A stretch of DNA of 28,731 nt from contig CAZWJC010000058.1 of the NCBI GenBank assembly GCA_964634255.1, positions 1-28,731 on the forward strand. The letters run 5' to 3'. This document shows, one piece after another, positions 6,910 through 14,282 of this stretch. Below the pieces are notes generated by a model. That model saw only the letters and a list, made by a program, of their open reading frames with translations. It was not told the DNA's origin and ran no database searches. The DNA comes from MWDV01 sp964634255. Its GTDB lineage: Bacteria; Verrucomicrobiota; Verrucomicrobiia; Limisphaerales; MWDV01. The position numbers were made by a program, and so were the translations under genes. How positions within the stretch are numbered: the first letter of the stretch is position 1; each line of letters starts with the position of its first letter.

Positions 6910-7479
6910 TTACTGGATCGCGAATTCGGTGACGTAGATTTCCTTGACGAGCGGGCCGCCGAGGATGCCGTTGAAGCCGGAGATCAGTTCGGTGCGGATG
7001 AGATTGACCGCACCGGGCTTTTCCAAATCTGCAAGCGTCTTGCTGCGGAGGGCGCCTTGCGCCATGTCGCGCAACTGCGGGTCCAGTTCGGCCATCTTGG
7101 ACGCGAAGCCATCCCCGGCGCCGACGACGGTGATGCTGACGAGCAGATAACGAGCGCCCATGGTCCCGGCGACGTTCACCAGCAGCTTTGTCATGGTGAC
7201 CGTTTCGCGCTTTTCGTTGGCCCCCTTCTTGCCGTCTTTGGCTTCGCCATGCCCGCCACTGGTCGCGTCGGCCGGTGCGAGGCCAAGCCCCTTTTGCAGG
7301 CGCGGCAGCAGCACGAAGCTGGTCATGGCATAGGCGAGCGCCGGCATGAGCAGAACGGTGATGATGAGTGGCAGCCAGGCCTTGAGGCCGCCAGCCGCGG
7401 CGGGCGACTTGGCCTGCGCGGCTGCTTCCGCGGAGGCCTCCGGCGTGCCCTGGGTGGGTTCAATGCGATTCGCTGCCAT
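6910..7479 (-). CDS. fliL: flagellar basal body-associated protein FliL
   Basis: FliL is a single-pass membrane protein that surrounds the stator and supports motor torque. The 189-residue product has a cytoplasmic Ala-rich N-terminus, one membrane helix (LKAWLPLIITVLLMPALAYA), a charged linker rich in Lys/Glu and a periplasmic stomatin-like domain. That domain contains LLVNVAGTMGARYLLVSITV and the conserved late segment ALRSKTLADLEKPGAVNLIR. It is normal in length and lies between flgE and fliM. Confidence 0.93.
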   Translation of the reverse strand: MAANRIEPTQGTPEASAEAAAQAKSPAAAGGLKAWLPLIITVLLMPALAYAMTSFVLLPRLQKGLGLAPADATSGGHGEAKDGKKGANEKRETVTMTKLLVNVAGTMGARYLLVSITVVGAGDGFASKMAELDPQLRDMAQGALRSKTLADLEKPGAVNLIRTELISGFNGILGGPLVKEIYVTEFAIQ

Positions 7480-7484
7480 GGGAA

Positions 7485-8309
7485 TTAGCGCTTGAGGTTG
7501 ACCAACTCCTGCAGCACTTCGTCACTCGTGACAATAATGCGGGCGTTGGCCTGGAAAGCACGCTGGTTGGTGATGAGGGAGGACATCTCGGTGGAGAGGT
7601 CCACATTGGATAGTTCGAGGGCGCGGCCGACAAGGTCGCCGAGATTGCTGGAGCCGGGCGCGGCAGTTTCCGAGAGCGGACCGGCGGCGGCGATGTTCGA
7701 GTAGAGGTTGTTCCCTTCCTTGATCAACATCTGGGGCGCGCGCACCGATTGTAGGAGCACTTGGCCGCGCACGAATTCGGTGCCGTCGCTCATGCGGACG
7801 TTGATCTTGCCGGCTTCATCAATGGACCAAGACTTGACGGTCGCGCCGGTGGCGGCGCCGGAGCCGGTGCCGTCAATCTGAATATCTCCACGTGTAGAAA
7901 GCCCGGAATCCGAGAATCCCTGCACGCGAAGACCGCCGTTCGTGGTGAGGTAGCCATTGGTGTCCAGTTTGAAGTCGCCGGCGCGGGTCAGGTACTCGCT
8001 GCCCGTCGCCGATTCGCGGGCGACGAAGAAACCGTTGCCGGAGATGGCCACGTCCGTGTCCAGGCCGGTGCTGGTGAGGGAGCCCTGGGTGAACTGGTTG
8101 CTGATGGAACTGGTGGTGACACCCATGCCGACTTGCATGGCGCCTGCGTCACCGCCTTCTTGCACGAGCTGGCTGAACTGCTCGGCAAAATCCACGCGCC
8201 CGGTCTTGAACCCGGTAGTGTTGACGTTCGCGATGTTGTTGCCGATGACATCCATGCGGCCTTGGAACTGTTGGAGGCCACTGACGCCGGAATTGAGGGA
8301 TTGAAGCAT
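7485..8309 (-). CDS. flgE: flagellar hook protein FlgE (short form)
   Basis: FlgE polymerises into the universal-joint hook. The N-terminal rod/hook signature is clear: LNSGVSGLQQFQGRMDVIGN, followed by the NIANVNTTGFK box. The C-terminus carries ALELSNVDLSTEMSSLITNQ and ends DEVLQELVNLKR, the classic FlgE ending. At 274 residues it is much shorter than the roughly 400-residue enterobacterial form and probably lacks the D2 domain, like the short hook protein of Bacillus. It directly follows flgD, the hook cap, and lies 5 bp before fliL, which supports FlgE over FlgF or FlgG. Confidence 0.92.
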   Translation of the reverse strand: MLQSLNSGVSGLQQFQGRMDVIGNNIANVNTTGFKTGRVDFAEQFSQLVQEGGDAGAMQVGMGVTTSSISNQFTQGSLTSTGLDTDVAISGNGFFVARESATGSEYLTRAGDFKLDTNGYLTTNGGLRVQGFSDSGLSTRGDIQIDGTGSGAATGATVKSWSIDEAGKINVRMSDGTEFVRGQVLLQSVRAPQMLIKEGNNLYSNIAAAGPLSETAAPGSSNLGDLVGRALELSNVDLSTEMSSLITNQRAFQANARIIVTSDEVLQELVNLKR

Positions 8310-8315
8310 AGGGAA

Positions 8316-8759
8316 TCAGGATTGGGGGACGGTGGGTGTGACGGTAATCAACTGGCTCAAGTCGTAGGTCTGCCCGTTTACGAGAATGAGCGGCGTCCCT
8401 GCCTTGATTTGCACGGCGTCCACGGTGCCGGCGACGGTGGTTTCGGAATCCGCCTGCAGTGTGACGGTGCGGCCGAGCAGGCTGTTGGCTTGCAGGAGCT
8501 GCTGGTCGCTGCGCAGGGCGGCCAGGTCAGACTGCATGGACTTGCTTTGCTCCAGCGCGCTGAATTGCGCCATTTGCGCGATGGAATCCAGGTCCGCCTG
8601 CGGATTCATCGGGTCCTGCGACGTCATTTGGGCGACGAGCAGCTTGAGAAAATCATCCTGGTCCAAGGTCCGTTGCGGGATCCGGGATGCGGTGTCCGAG
8701 CTGTCCAGCCAATTGGTGGTCTGCTTGGAGGCGACGGAAGATGCGGCGTCGGTGGCCAT
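8316..8759 (-). CDS. flgD: flagellar hook-cap protein FlgD
   Basis: FlgD caps the growing hook and is needed for FlgE assembly. The 147-residue product contains the family core LDQDDFLKLLVAQMTSQDPM and the following DSIAQMAQFSALEQSKSMQS, then LLGRTVTLQADSETTVAGTV. It is a short-form FlgD, close in size to the Bacillus protein, without the C-terminal Ig/FLN-like domains of the enterobacterial one. It lies between fliK and flgE, the standard order. Confidence 0.95.
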   Translation of the reverse strand: MATDAASSVASKQTTNWLDSSDTASRIPQRTLDQDDFLKLLVAQMTSQDPMNPQADLDSIAQMAQFSALEQSKSMQSDLAALRSDQQLLQANSLLGRTVTLQADSETTVAGTVDAVQIKAGTPLILVNGQTYDLSQLITVTPTVPQS

Positions 8760-8771
8760 AGTGTTGAATAA

Positions 8772-10148
8772 TCAAGCCCAGTAATTCCAGCCCCGGGTGG
8801 TCGGGCGCACGGGGAGTTCGGCTTTGGAGGCTGCCGCGGCTTCCACGAATGGCAGGGGGCTCAGCACCTCCTGCGGCTCGCCTTGCTCCTGACGCCGGCG
8901 CGGGTGCTCAAAGCTTTGCCCGCTTGCCGAGGATTCGGAGTGGGACAGGGCGGACAATCGCACGCCCCGGGGTTCAAGCTGGTGTTGTAGTTCGGCCCAG
9001 TGGGAATTCAGAAACTCGTAATCGCCCCGGTTGAGCAACGCATGCACCTCCACGCCGCCATCGCGCATCTGCAAGTCCAGCGACAACTGCATGCCCGGGC
9101 CGGGCCGGATCATCACGCGCAACGAATCCTCGCTCGAATCGCGCAACCGCAGCGCGTGCAGGGAAACCAGATCATGCGTCCGTTCCAGCGACCGGGACGC
9201 ACCTACGGGCGGCGCGGTGACGACCGCTTCGGTGGCGCTGGTCTCGGCTCGCGACAACGCGGGCATCCCGCTCGCGGCGAGCAGGGCTGGCCCGACCGCG
9301 TCGGTCACCGAAGCATTGGAGTGATTATCAAGCCCTTGAGCCGTGGCCAGCGCTGCAGAAGGAACAGAGTTGCCCGGCAATTGTTGCTCTTTTGACCCGG
9401 AATATTGTTGCATATCGGCTGCCTTTTGCATGTCCGCGTGGTGTTTAGCAGCACCAATGCCACGACTGAGGTTGTCCGGGCTTCCTGCCTCATCCTTTTC
9501 CGCGGACGGGTCCTTGGCATCGGCAGCCTTTGCTTGGACCGTCGCGGTTTGGGTGATGCCGGGGTCATCTTTCGCTTCAGCGTGGTTTTCCGTCGCCAGC
9601 TCGCTCGAGCTGCCCTTTACTGAGGCTGCCGACGGCATGCCCTCGGCAAATTTCGCCGGGTCAGCCGGCGCTTCACGCCGGGCGGACGCCAATTGTTTCG
9701 CCAAGCCCGAATCTGTACCCGGCTTGTCCTCTTGCTCCACCTTGGCTGCCGCAGTTGATTGTATGTTTTCGGAAGACCGCGGGGATTCGCACGTTTCCGG
9801 GGGAGAGGAGAAATCGGCGGCTTCGGCTGAAGGCGGGTATTGCCCGCTCACACAGGCAGTGGGAGCGACTCGGGGTTCCAAGGCTGGCAATGTCACCACC
9901 GCGACAACGCCCGCGGCGAGCACGTCGTCCCTGCCTCGCTTGTCGTGCGCCTGTTCGCCTCGTGGGTTTGGCGTGTGCGGGTGGGCCGATGCGCAATCTG
10001 GCTCATCTGACGAGTTCGAGCCGGTCGCTGCCACCGCCTGGTCAATCCAGTTGGAGAAGTCTGCGTTTGGTGAGTCTGTTCCCACGCGCGTTCGCGCGGG
10101 CTCGCGCGCGGCGGGGGAATCTGCCGCGGACCGAATCGGGTTCAACAT
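8772..10148 (-). CDS. fliK: flagellar hook-length control protein FliK
   Basis: FliK is the secreted ruler that measures hook length and triggers FlhB to switch substrates. The 458-residue protein has a long, low-complexity, Ala/Ser/Glu-rich and probably disordered N-terminal part (about residues 1-340), as FliK rulers do. A C-terminal Flg_hook domain follows, with SLRVMIRPGPGMQLSLDLQM and the GGVEVHALLNRGDYEFLNSH region, then LEPRGVRLSAL. The N-terminal part is not recognisable by sequence, as is normal for this fast-evolving family. Position before flgD and the C-terminal domain make the call. Confidence 0.9.
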   Translation of the reverse strand: MLNPIRSAADSPAAREPARTRVGTDSPNADFSNWIDQAVAATGSNSSDEPDCASAHPHTPNPRGEQAHDKRGRDDVLAAGVVAVVTLPALEPRVAPTACVSGQYPPSAEAADFSSPPETCESPRSSENIQSTAAAKVEQEDKPGTDSGLAKQLASARREAPADPAKFAEGMPSAASVKGSSSELATENHAEAKDDPGITQTATVQAKAADAKDPSAEKDEAGSPDNLSRGIGAAKHHADMQKAADMQQYSGSKEQQLPGNSVPSAALATAQGLDNHSNASVTDAVGPALLAASGMPALSRAETSATEAVVTAPPVGASRSLERTHDLVSLHALRLRDSSEDSLRVMIRPGPGMQLSLDLQMRDGGVEVHALLNRGDYEFLNSHWAELQHQLEPRGVRLSALSHSESSASGQSFEHPRRRQEQGEPQEVLSPLPFVEAAAASKAELPVRPTTRGWNYWA

Positions 10149-10153
10149 GGATA

Positions 10154-10765
10154 TTAAGAGGCTGCAGGTGCTTTTGTCCCCGGCGTGGCGGGCAACACCC
10201 GGCGCATGCGATCAGTGAGCATGGCGGCGCGTTTGGCGCCGGGACCTCCGGAGCGGCTCATCGCGTCCAAGATCGCGCCCGCCTCATCCGGCTTCATCAA
10301 CGACATCAGCTTCACCACGTCCTCATCGGGCATTTCCCCAAGCATTGCCGCTGCCCCCTCGGGCGACATCCCCACCACCACCTTGAGCTGCTTTTTAGAA
10401 TTCTCCGCTTCCTGCGCCTTGAACCGGATCACGCTGCGGTCGAACTCGATCTGCAATTGATGCACCGCTTGGGTGATGGAGCTGAGCTCCTGTCGCTCGG
10501 TGGCCAGCCGGGACTGCAGCTCCTGCAACTCCTGTGTGCGCACCGCCAAGGCGTCTCGCTCGCGTTTCAGTTCATTCACGAGTTGATCAAATTCCGGGTT
10601 GCTGAACTTCCAGGACGGGTCCTCGCCGGGTTTGTACTTCACCGGCTCTCGATGTGCCTGCACCCCGGCGAAATGCGCCGGTTTGAGCAGGGCGAACGTC
10701 GTGCCGAGGTAGAGCAGGCCGCCCACCAGTGCGACCATCCAGGAGGATTGAAGGAGCGAGATCAT
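10154..10765 (-). CDS. MotE/YlxF-like flagellar coiled-coil protein with MgtE-N type domain
   Basis: The 203-residue protein has an N-terminal membrane anchor (WMVALVGGLLYLGTTFALL). A long coiled coil covers about residues 60-125 (rich in Glu/Leu/Gln, e.g. QELQELQSRLATERQEL). A C-terminal helical domain contains VVVGMSPEGAAAMLGEMPDE, typical of the MgtE N-terminal type found in MotE and YlxF. In Bacillus, YlxF occupies this same spot between fliJ and fliK. MotE in alphaproteobacteria is a chaperone for the periplasmic motility protein MotC. The role here is therefore motility-related, but the partner is unknown. It starts 2 bp after the fliJ stop. Confidence 0.85.
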   Translation of the reverse strand: MISLLQSSWMVALVGGLLYLGTTFALLKPAHFAGVQAHREPVKYKPGEDPSWKFSNPEFDQLVNELKRERDALAVRTQELQELQSRLATERQELSSITQAVHQLQIEFDRSVIRFKAQEAENSKKQLKVVVGMSPEGAAAMLGEMPDEDVVKLMSLMKPDEAGAILDAMSRSGGPGAKRAAMLTDRMRRVLPATPGTKAPAAS

Positions 10766-10767
10766 GG

Positions 10768-11238
10768 TTAGCGGACCGCTTGTGGAACTTTGAAGATGCC
10801 CGGCATCCGACTGCTCCGCAGCGCCAGCTCATCGAGTTCCTTCTGCTCCGATCGTTGCACGTCCCGATCGTACGCGAGGCGCTGCTTGTCGTGGTAATGG
10901 TCAATCGTCTCGCGGTCGCGCGTCGCCAGCATCATGTCGCGCCAGACGGCGTCCACGTTGTGCCGGGCTTCCTCGAGGTCGCCCGTGCGCTCCTTGAGCC
11001 GCAGTTCCAGCACATTGCACCACGCGCGGGTGCGCAAGACCTCGGTGGCCTCGGCGCCCCGGGTGAGTTCGTCGCCCAGCAGCGTCCAGCAGCTCGAGAG
11101 TTCTTCGCCGGCGGCCCGCACGCGGGCGGCGGCGTCTTCACAGGCGCGCAAGGCATGCACATAATTCTGCTGTGCCTCCTGCTCCTTTTGTTCGCGAAGC
11201 ACCCGGATCGGTTGCAGAGGGAAGTGAAACGGTTTCAT
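10768..11238 (-). CDS. fliJ: flagellar export chaperone/stalk protein FliJ
   Basis: FliJ is the coiled-coil stalk of the FliI ATPase ring and links it to FlhA. The 156-residue product is almost wholly helical and highly charged. It begins MKPFHFPLQPIRVLREQKEQ, a typical FliJ opening (F-F-LQ-VL), and continues with regular heptad-like Glu/Arg/Leu repeats to the end. It follows fliI by 14 bp. Sequence conservation in FliJ is low, so the call uses the N-terminus, helical character, length and position. Confidence 0.9.
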   Translation of the reverse strand: MKPFHFPLQPIRVLREQKEQEAQQNYVHALRACEDAAARVRAAGEELSSCWTLLGDELTRGAEATEVLRTRAWCNVLELRLKERTGDLEEARHNVDAVWRDMMLATRDRETIDHYHDKQRLAYDRDVQRSEQKELDELALRSSRMPGIFKVPQAVR

Positions 11239-11252
11239 AGGTCAAAAGGGGA

Positions 11253-12641
11253 TTACTTTCTCGCGGGTGACGGGGGCGCTTTGGTGGACGCGGGGGGTGT
11301 TTTGGCCGGAGTGGCGAGCACGTCCTTGAGAGCCAACCAGCTTCGCCCAGCCTCCAAGCCCTCCGTGACGCCTTGGCGCAGGAAACGATTAAGCGGGTCG
11401 TGCAGGTTAATGGCCTGGTCAATCACCGGATTGCTGCCCATGGGATAGGCGCCGATGTTGATGAGGTCCTGGTTCTTCCGGTAGATGGCCAGGTGTTCGC
11501 GGGCGGCGGCCGTGATGGCCAACTGCTCGGGAGTGAGCAGATCGCGATTCAACCGGCTCACACTGCCCAGAACGTCAATGGCCGGGTAATGGTTCTGGGT
11601 GGCCAACTCGCGGCTGAGCACGATGTGTCCGTCAAGAATCGAACGCACCGCATCCGCGATGGGATCATTCATGTCGTCGGCCTCCACGAGCACGGTGAAC
11701 AAACCCGTGATGGTGCCAGCGTCGCTGGTGCCCGCGCGTTCGAGCAACTGCGGCAACATCGAAAACACGGAAGGGGTGTAGCCCCGCGTCGTGGGCGGCT
11801 CGCCTACCGCCAGGCCAATCTCGCGCTGGGCCATGGCCAGGCGCGTTACCGAATCCATCATGAGCAGGACGTTCAAGCCCAGATCGCGGAAGTATTCCGC
11901 AATCGCCATGGCGAGAAACGCGCCCTTGACGCGGTGCAACGCGGGCTCATTCGACGTGGCAACAACCACCACGGACTTGGCGCGGCCGGCGGCGTCCAAA
12001 TCCCGCTCCAGGAACTCGCGCACCTCGCGGCCGCGCTCGCCAATGAGCGCGATCACGTTCACGTCGGCTTCGGCATGCGAGGCCATCATGCCCAGCAACG
12101 TGGACTTGCCCACGCCGCTGCCGGCAAAGATGCCCATGCGCTGGCCGCGACCGCAGGGGGTGAAGGTGTCAATCGCCTTGATGCCCGTCTGGAACACGTC
12201 GTGGATGCGCTGACGCTTGAGGGGATGCGGCGGGAGCAGATTCAGCCCAACGCTGTGATCGGTGACGATGGGGCCAAGATCATCAATCGGCTTGCCAACG
12301 CCGTCGAGCACGCGTCCCTTGAGGCCGTTACCCACACCCAGGCGCATGGGCGCGCCGGTGGCAATGACCTCGCTGCCAGGGTGGATGCCATGCAGTTCAC
12401 CCAGGGGCATGAGCAGCAAATGATGGTCGCGGAAACCGACGACCTCGGCCAGCGTGGTTTCGTTGTGGTGCATCGACTGGATGCGGCAAACCTCACCCAC
12501 AGCGGCCACCGGTCCTTCCGATTCAATCACCAAGCCGATGACCTGCACCACCCGACCGCACGTTTCCGTCACGCGGGCTTGGCGCACGCGCTGCAAGGCG
12601 GTCTCGAACCGCCGGACGGAGAATCGTGGGGTTGGCGTCAT
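11253..12641 (-). CDS. fliI: flagellum-specific ATPase FliI
   Basis: FliI is the cytoplasmic type III export ATPase, related to F1-ATPase beta, that prepares substrates for secretion. The 462-residue protein has the Walker A motif GSGVGKST (residues 174-181), the conserved catalytic-glutamate segment ALIGERGREVREFLE (Glu202), and Walker B LLMMDS (259-264). The family-specific EPPTTRGYTPSVFSMLPQLL follows. Length is normal. Its start overlaps the fliH stop by 4 bp (ATGA), which couples the ATPase to its regulator. A C-terminal Ala/Pro/Lys-rich tail of about 20 residues is unusual but harmless-looking. Confidence 0.98.
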   Translation of the reverse strand: MTPTPRFSVRRFETALQRVRQARVTETCGRVVQVIGLVIESEGPVAAVGEVCRIQSMHHNETTLAEVVGFRDHHLLLMPLGELHGIHPGSEVIATGAPMRLGVGNGLKGRVLDGVGKPIDDLGPIVTDHSVGLNLLPPHPLKRQRIHDVFQTGIKAIDTFTPCGRGQRMGIFAGSGVGKSTLLGMMASHAEADVNVIALIGERGREVREFLERDLDAAGRAKSVVVVATSNEPALHRVKGAFLAMAIAEYFRDLGLNVLLMMDSVTRLAMAQREIGLAVGEPPTTRGYTPSVFSMLPQLLERAGTSDAGTITGLFTVLVEADDMNDPIADAVRSILDGHIVLSRELATQNHYPAIDVLGSVSRLNRDLLTPEQLAITAAAREHLAIYRKNQDLINIGAYPMGSNPVIDQAINLHDPLNRFLRQGVTEGLEAGRSWLALKDVLATPAKTPPASTKAPPSPARK

Positions 12642-13222
12642 GCTTTCATGGAGTCGCGGAGCTGTTGGAGCTTGGTTTCACGGCGGGCGTCCAGCAGGCC
12701 GAATCGGGTTTGGACGAGGCAATCGCCGCGAGCGATTTCGGCGGAACCGACGAAACGCAACGCCCCGGATTCCGGCGAACTGCGGAGCAACGGTGAATCG
12801 TGCTTGCGCAGTAGGGCCAAATCTTCAGCGTGGAGATGGACGGTGATCTCGGTGTTGTCTTCGACGTGGCTGAGGGCCTCGCGGACGACGGCTTCGAGCA
12901 TCTCCGGAGATACCGGCATCCCGGCAATCAACCGCTGGGCGGCTTCGAGGGCCAAGTTTAGCAGGGCGTCCTCGGTTTCGGTAACCACCTGTGACACCGC
13001 GCGGCGAAGTGAATCCACCACGCCTTGGTGCATCTCCAGCAGTTCGGAGCGTTGCTGCAGGAGTTGTTCGCGCAACGCCTTTTCGGCGTCGCGCCGGCCC
13101 CGCTCGTAAGCGTTGGCTTCCGCCTCGCGCATCCGGTGTTCGGCTTCGAGGGCCGGGATGGGCGTCAGGGGCCGGACATCGCGCAGCGGCTGCGGCAGCG
13201 TGAGGGTTTCAGACCAGTTCAT
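12638..13222 (-). CDS. fliH: flagellar assembly protein FliH
   Basis: FliH is the stator-like regulator of FliI and tethers it to FliN in the C ring. The 194-residue protein has an N-terminal segment, a central coiled-coil stretch (RMREAEANAYERGRRDAEKA and following), and a C-terminal V-type ATPase E-subunit-like domain. That domain contains LNLALEAAQRLIAG and ends with DCLVQTRFGLLDARRETKLQ. ATG 13222 is chosen over an upstream start that would run far into fliG; it already overlaps fliG by 14 bp. The stop overlaps the fliI start. Confidence 0.92.
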   Translation of the reverse strand: MNWSETLTLPQPLRDVRPLTPIPALEAEHRMREAEANAYERGRRDAEKALREQLLQQRSELLEMHQGVVDSLRRAVSQVVTETEDALLNLALEAAQRLIAGMPVSPEMLEAVVREALSHVEDNTEITVHLHAEDLALLRKHDSPLLRSSPESGALRFVGSAEIARGDCLVQTRFGLLDARRETKLQQLRDSMKA

Positions 13223-14276
13223 ATTCGTTGGCCCGCGCTTCGTCGAGGTCGATCTCGCCTTCCGCCTCGAGTTTGCGAACCGCGTCAATGATGCGGAACT
13301 GGGCGGCCTCGACGTCGCGCAGTTTGACGTGGCCCATGAAGTTCATTTCGTCCTGCACGGCTTCGGCCGCACGGCGGGAAATGTTCGAGAGGAGCAGTTT
13401 CTTGAGTGGTTCGCTGGCCTTCTTCAGCGCAATCGAAAGATCGCGCATGTCGGTCTCGCGCATGATGCGCTGGATCGACTGACCGCTGAGGCCGAGGAGA
13501 TCCTCGAAGGTGAACATCTTCTTGCGGATGGCCTGGCAGAGATCGGGATTGCGCTCCTCCATGGTGGCCAGCATCGTGCGCGTAACGCCCTTGTCCATGG
13601 CGTTGAGGATGTCGGCCGCGCTGGTCAGACCCCCGGTCTGCGAAAGGGCGCGGGTCTGCTTTACGCCGAGCTTAGCGTTGAGGACCTCCACGACTTTCTC
13701 CGTCACTTCCACCGGCGTGGGCGCCAGTGTGGCGAGGCGTTCGATAATGGCATCGCGTTGCTCCAGCCGCAGCAGGCCGAGCACTTGCGCAGCCTTCTCC
13801 GGAGCCAGGTGGCTGACCACAAACGCGACGGTCTGTGGTTGTTCGTCCCGGACGAGATTGAAGATGTGGCGCGAATCCATGTCCGCGATGGCCTGCATGG
13901 CGCCGCCTGACGGCTGGCGGGTGGGCAATACCCGCCCGAGGATGTCGCTGGCCTTAAAGCTGCCGACCGCCTTCTCTAGTGTGGCGCGGGTCACGTCCAC
14001 GCCGGCGGCGATGGAGGTGCTGGCTTCGACGGCGATGGCGGAGAACTCTTCGAGGATTTCCTCCTGCTGTTCCCGTGAAATCAGGTTGAAGCGCGACATG
14101 TCGCGCGAGATCGTTTCGATTTCCGAGGGCGGGAACGCCCTGAGAATTTCGGCGGCGCTGTCCGGCCCGAGCATGACCAGCAAGGCGGCCAGCTTTTGCG
14201 TTTTGGTCAACGCGAGGACGCCGTTCTCGACGCCATTGGCGTCAGGCGCGGCCGTAGTTTCAGGGGAGGCGGGCAT
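13209..14276 (-). CDS. fliG: flagellar motor switch protein FliG
   Basis: FliG is the C-ring protein that contacts FliF on one side and the MotA stator on the other. The 355-residue protein has an N-terminal FliF-binding domain (TKTQKLAALLVMLGPDSAAE), the middle domain with DEQPQTVAFVVSHL (the EHPQ motif variant), and the C-terminal torque domain. The latter has MFTFEDLLGLSGQSIQRIMR followed by ETDMRDLSIALKKA, with the expected charged Arg/Asp pattern. Length is normal apart from a 20-residue variable lead. It lies 6 bp after fliF. Confidence 0.98.
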   Translation of the reverse strand: MPASPETTAAPDANGVENGVLALTKTQKLAALLVMLGPDSAAEILRAFPPSEIETISRDMSRFNLISREQQEEILEEFSAIAVEASTSIAAGVDVTRATLEKAVGSFKASDILGRVLPTRQPSGGAMQAIADMDSRHIFNLVRDEQPQTVAFVVSHLAPEKAAQVLGLLRLEQRDAIIERLATLAPTPVEVTEKVVEVLNAKLGVKQTRALSQTGGLTSAADILNAMDKGVTRTMLATMEERNPDLCQAIRKKMFTFEDLLGLSGQSIQRIMRETDMRDLSIALKKASEPLKKLLLSNISRRAAEAVQDEMNFMGHVKLRDVEAAQFRIIDAVRKLEAEGEIDLDEARANEYELV

Positions 14277-14282
14277 GGGCGA

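Noticed and set aside
6904..6912. Possible FliL-FliM fusion by readthrough, since the two genes are in the same frame across a single TAA
   Set aside because: FliL and FliM are complete separate proteins with a normal ATG; the shared frame is probably chance.
7761..8771. 336-residue plus-strand frame opposite flgE and flgD
   Set aside because: Antisense shadow of two clear flagellar genes.
11373..13109. 578-residue open frame on the plus strand
   Set aside because: It lies opposite fliI and fliH, is rich in His/Arg/Gln as antisense frames of GC-rich genes are, and has no recognisable domain.
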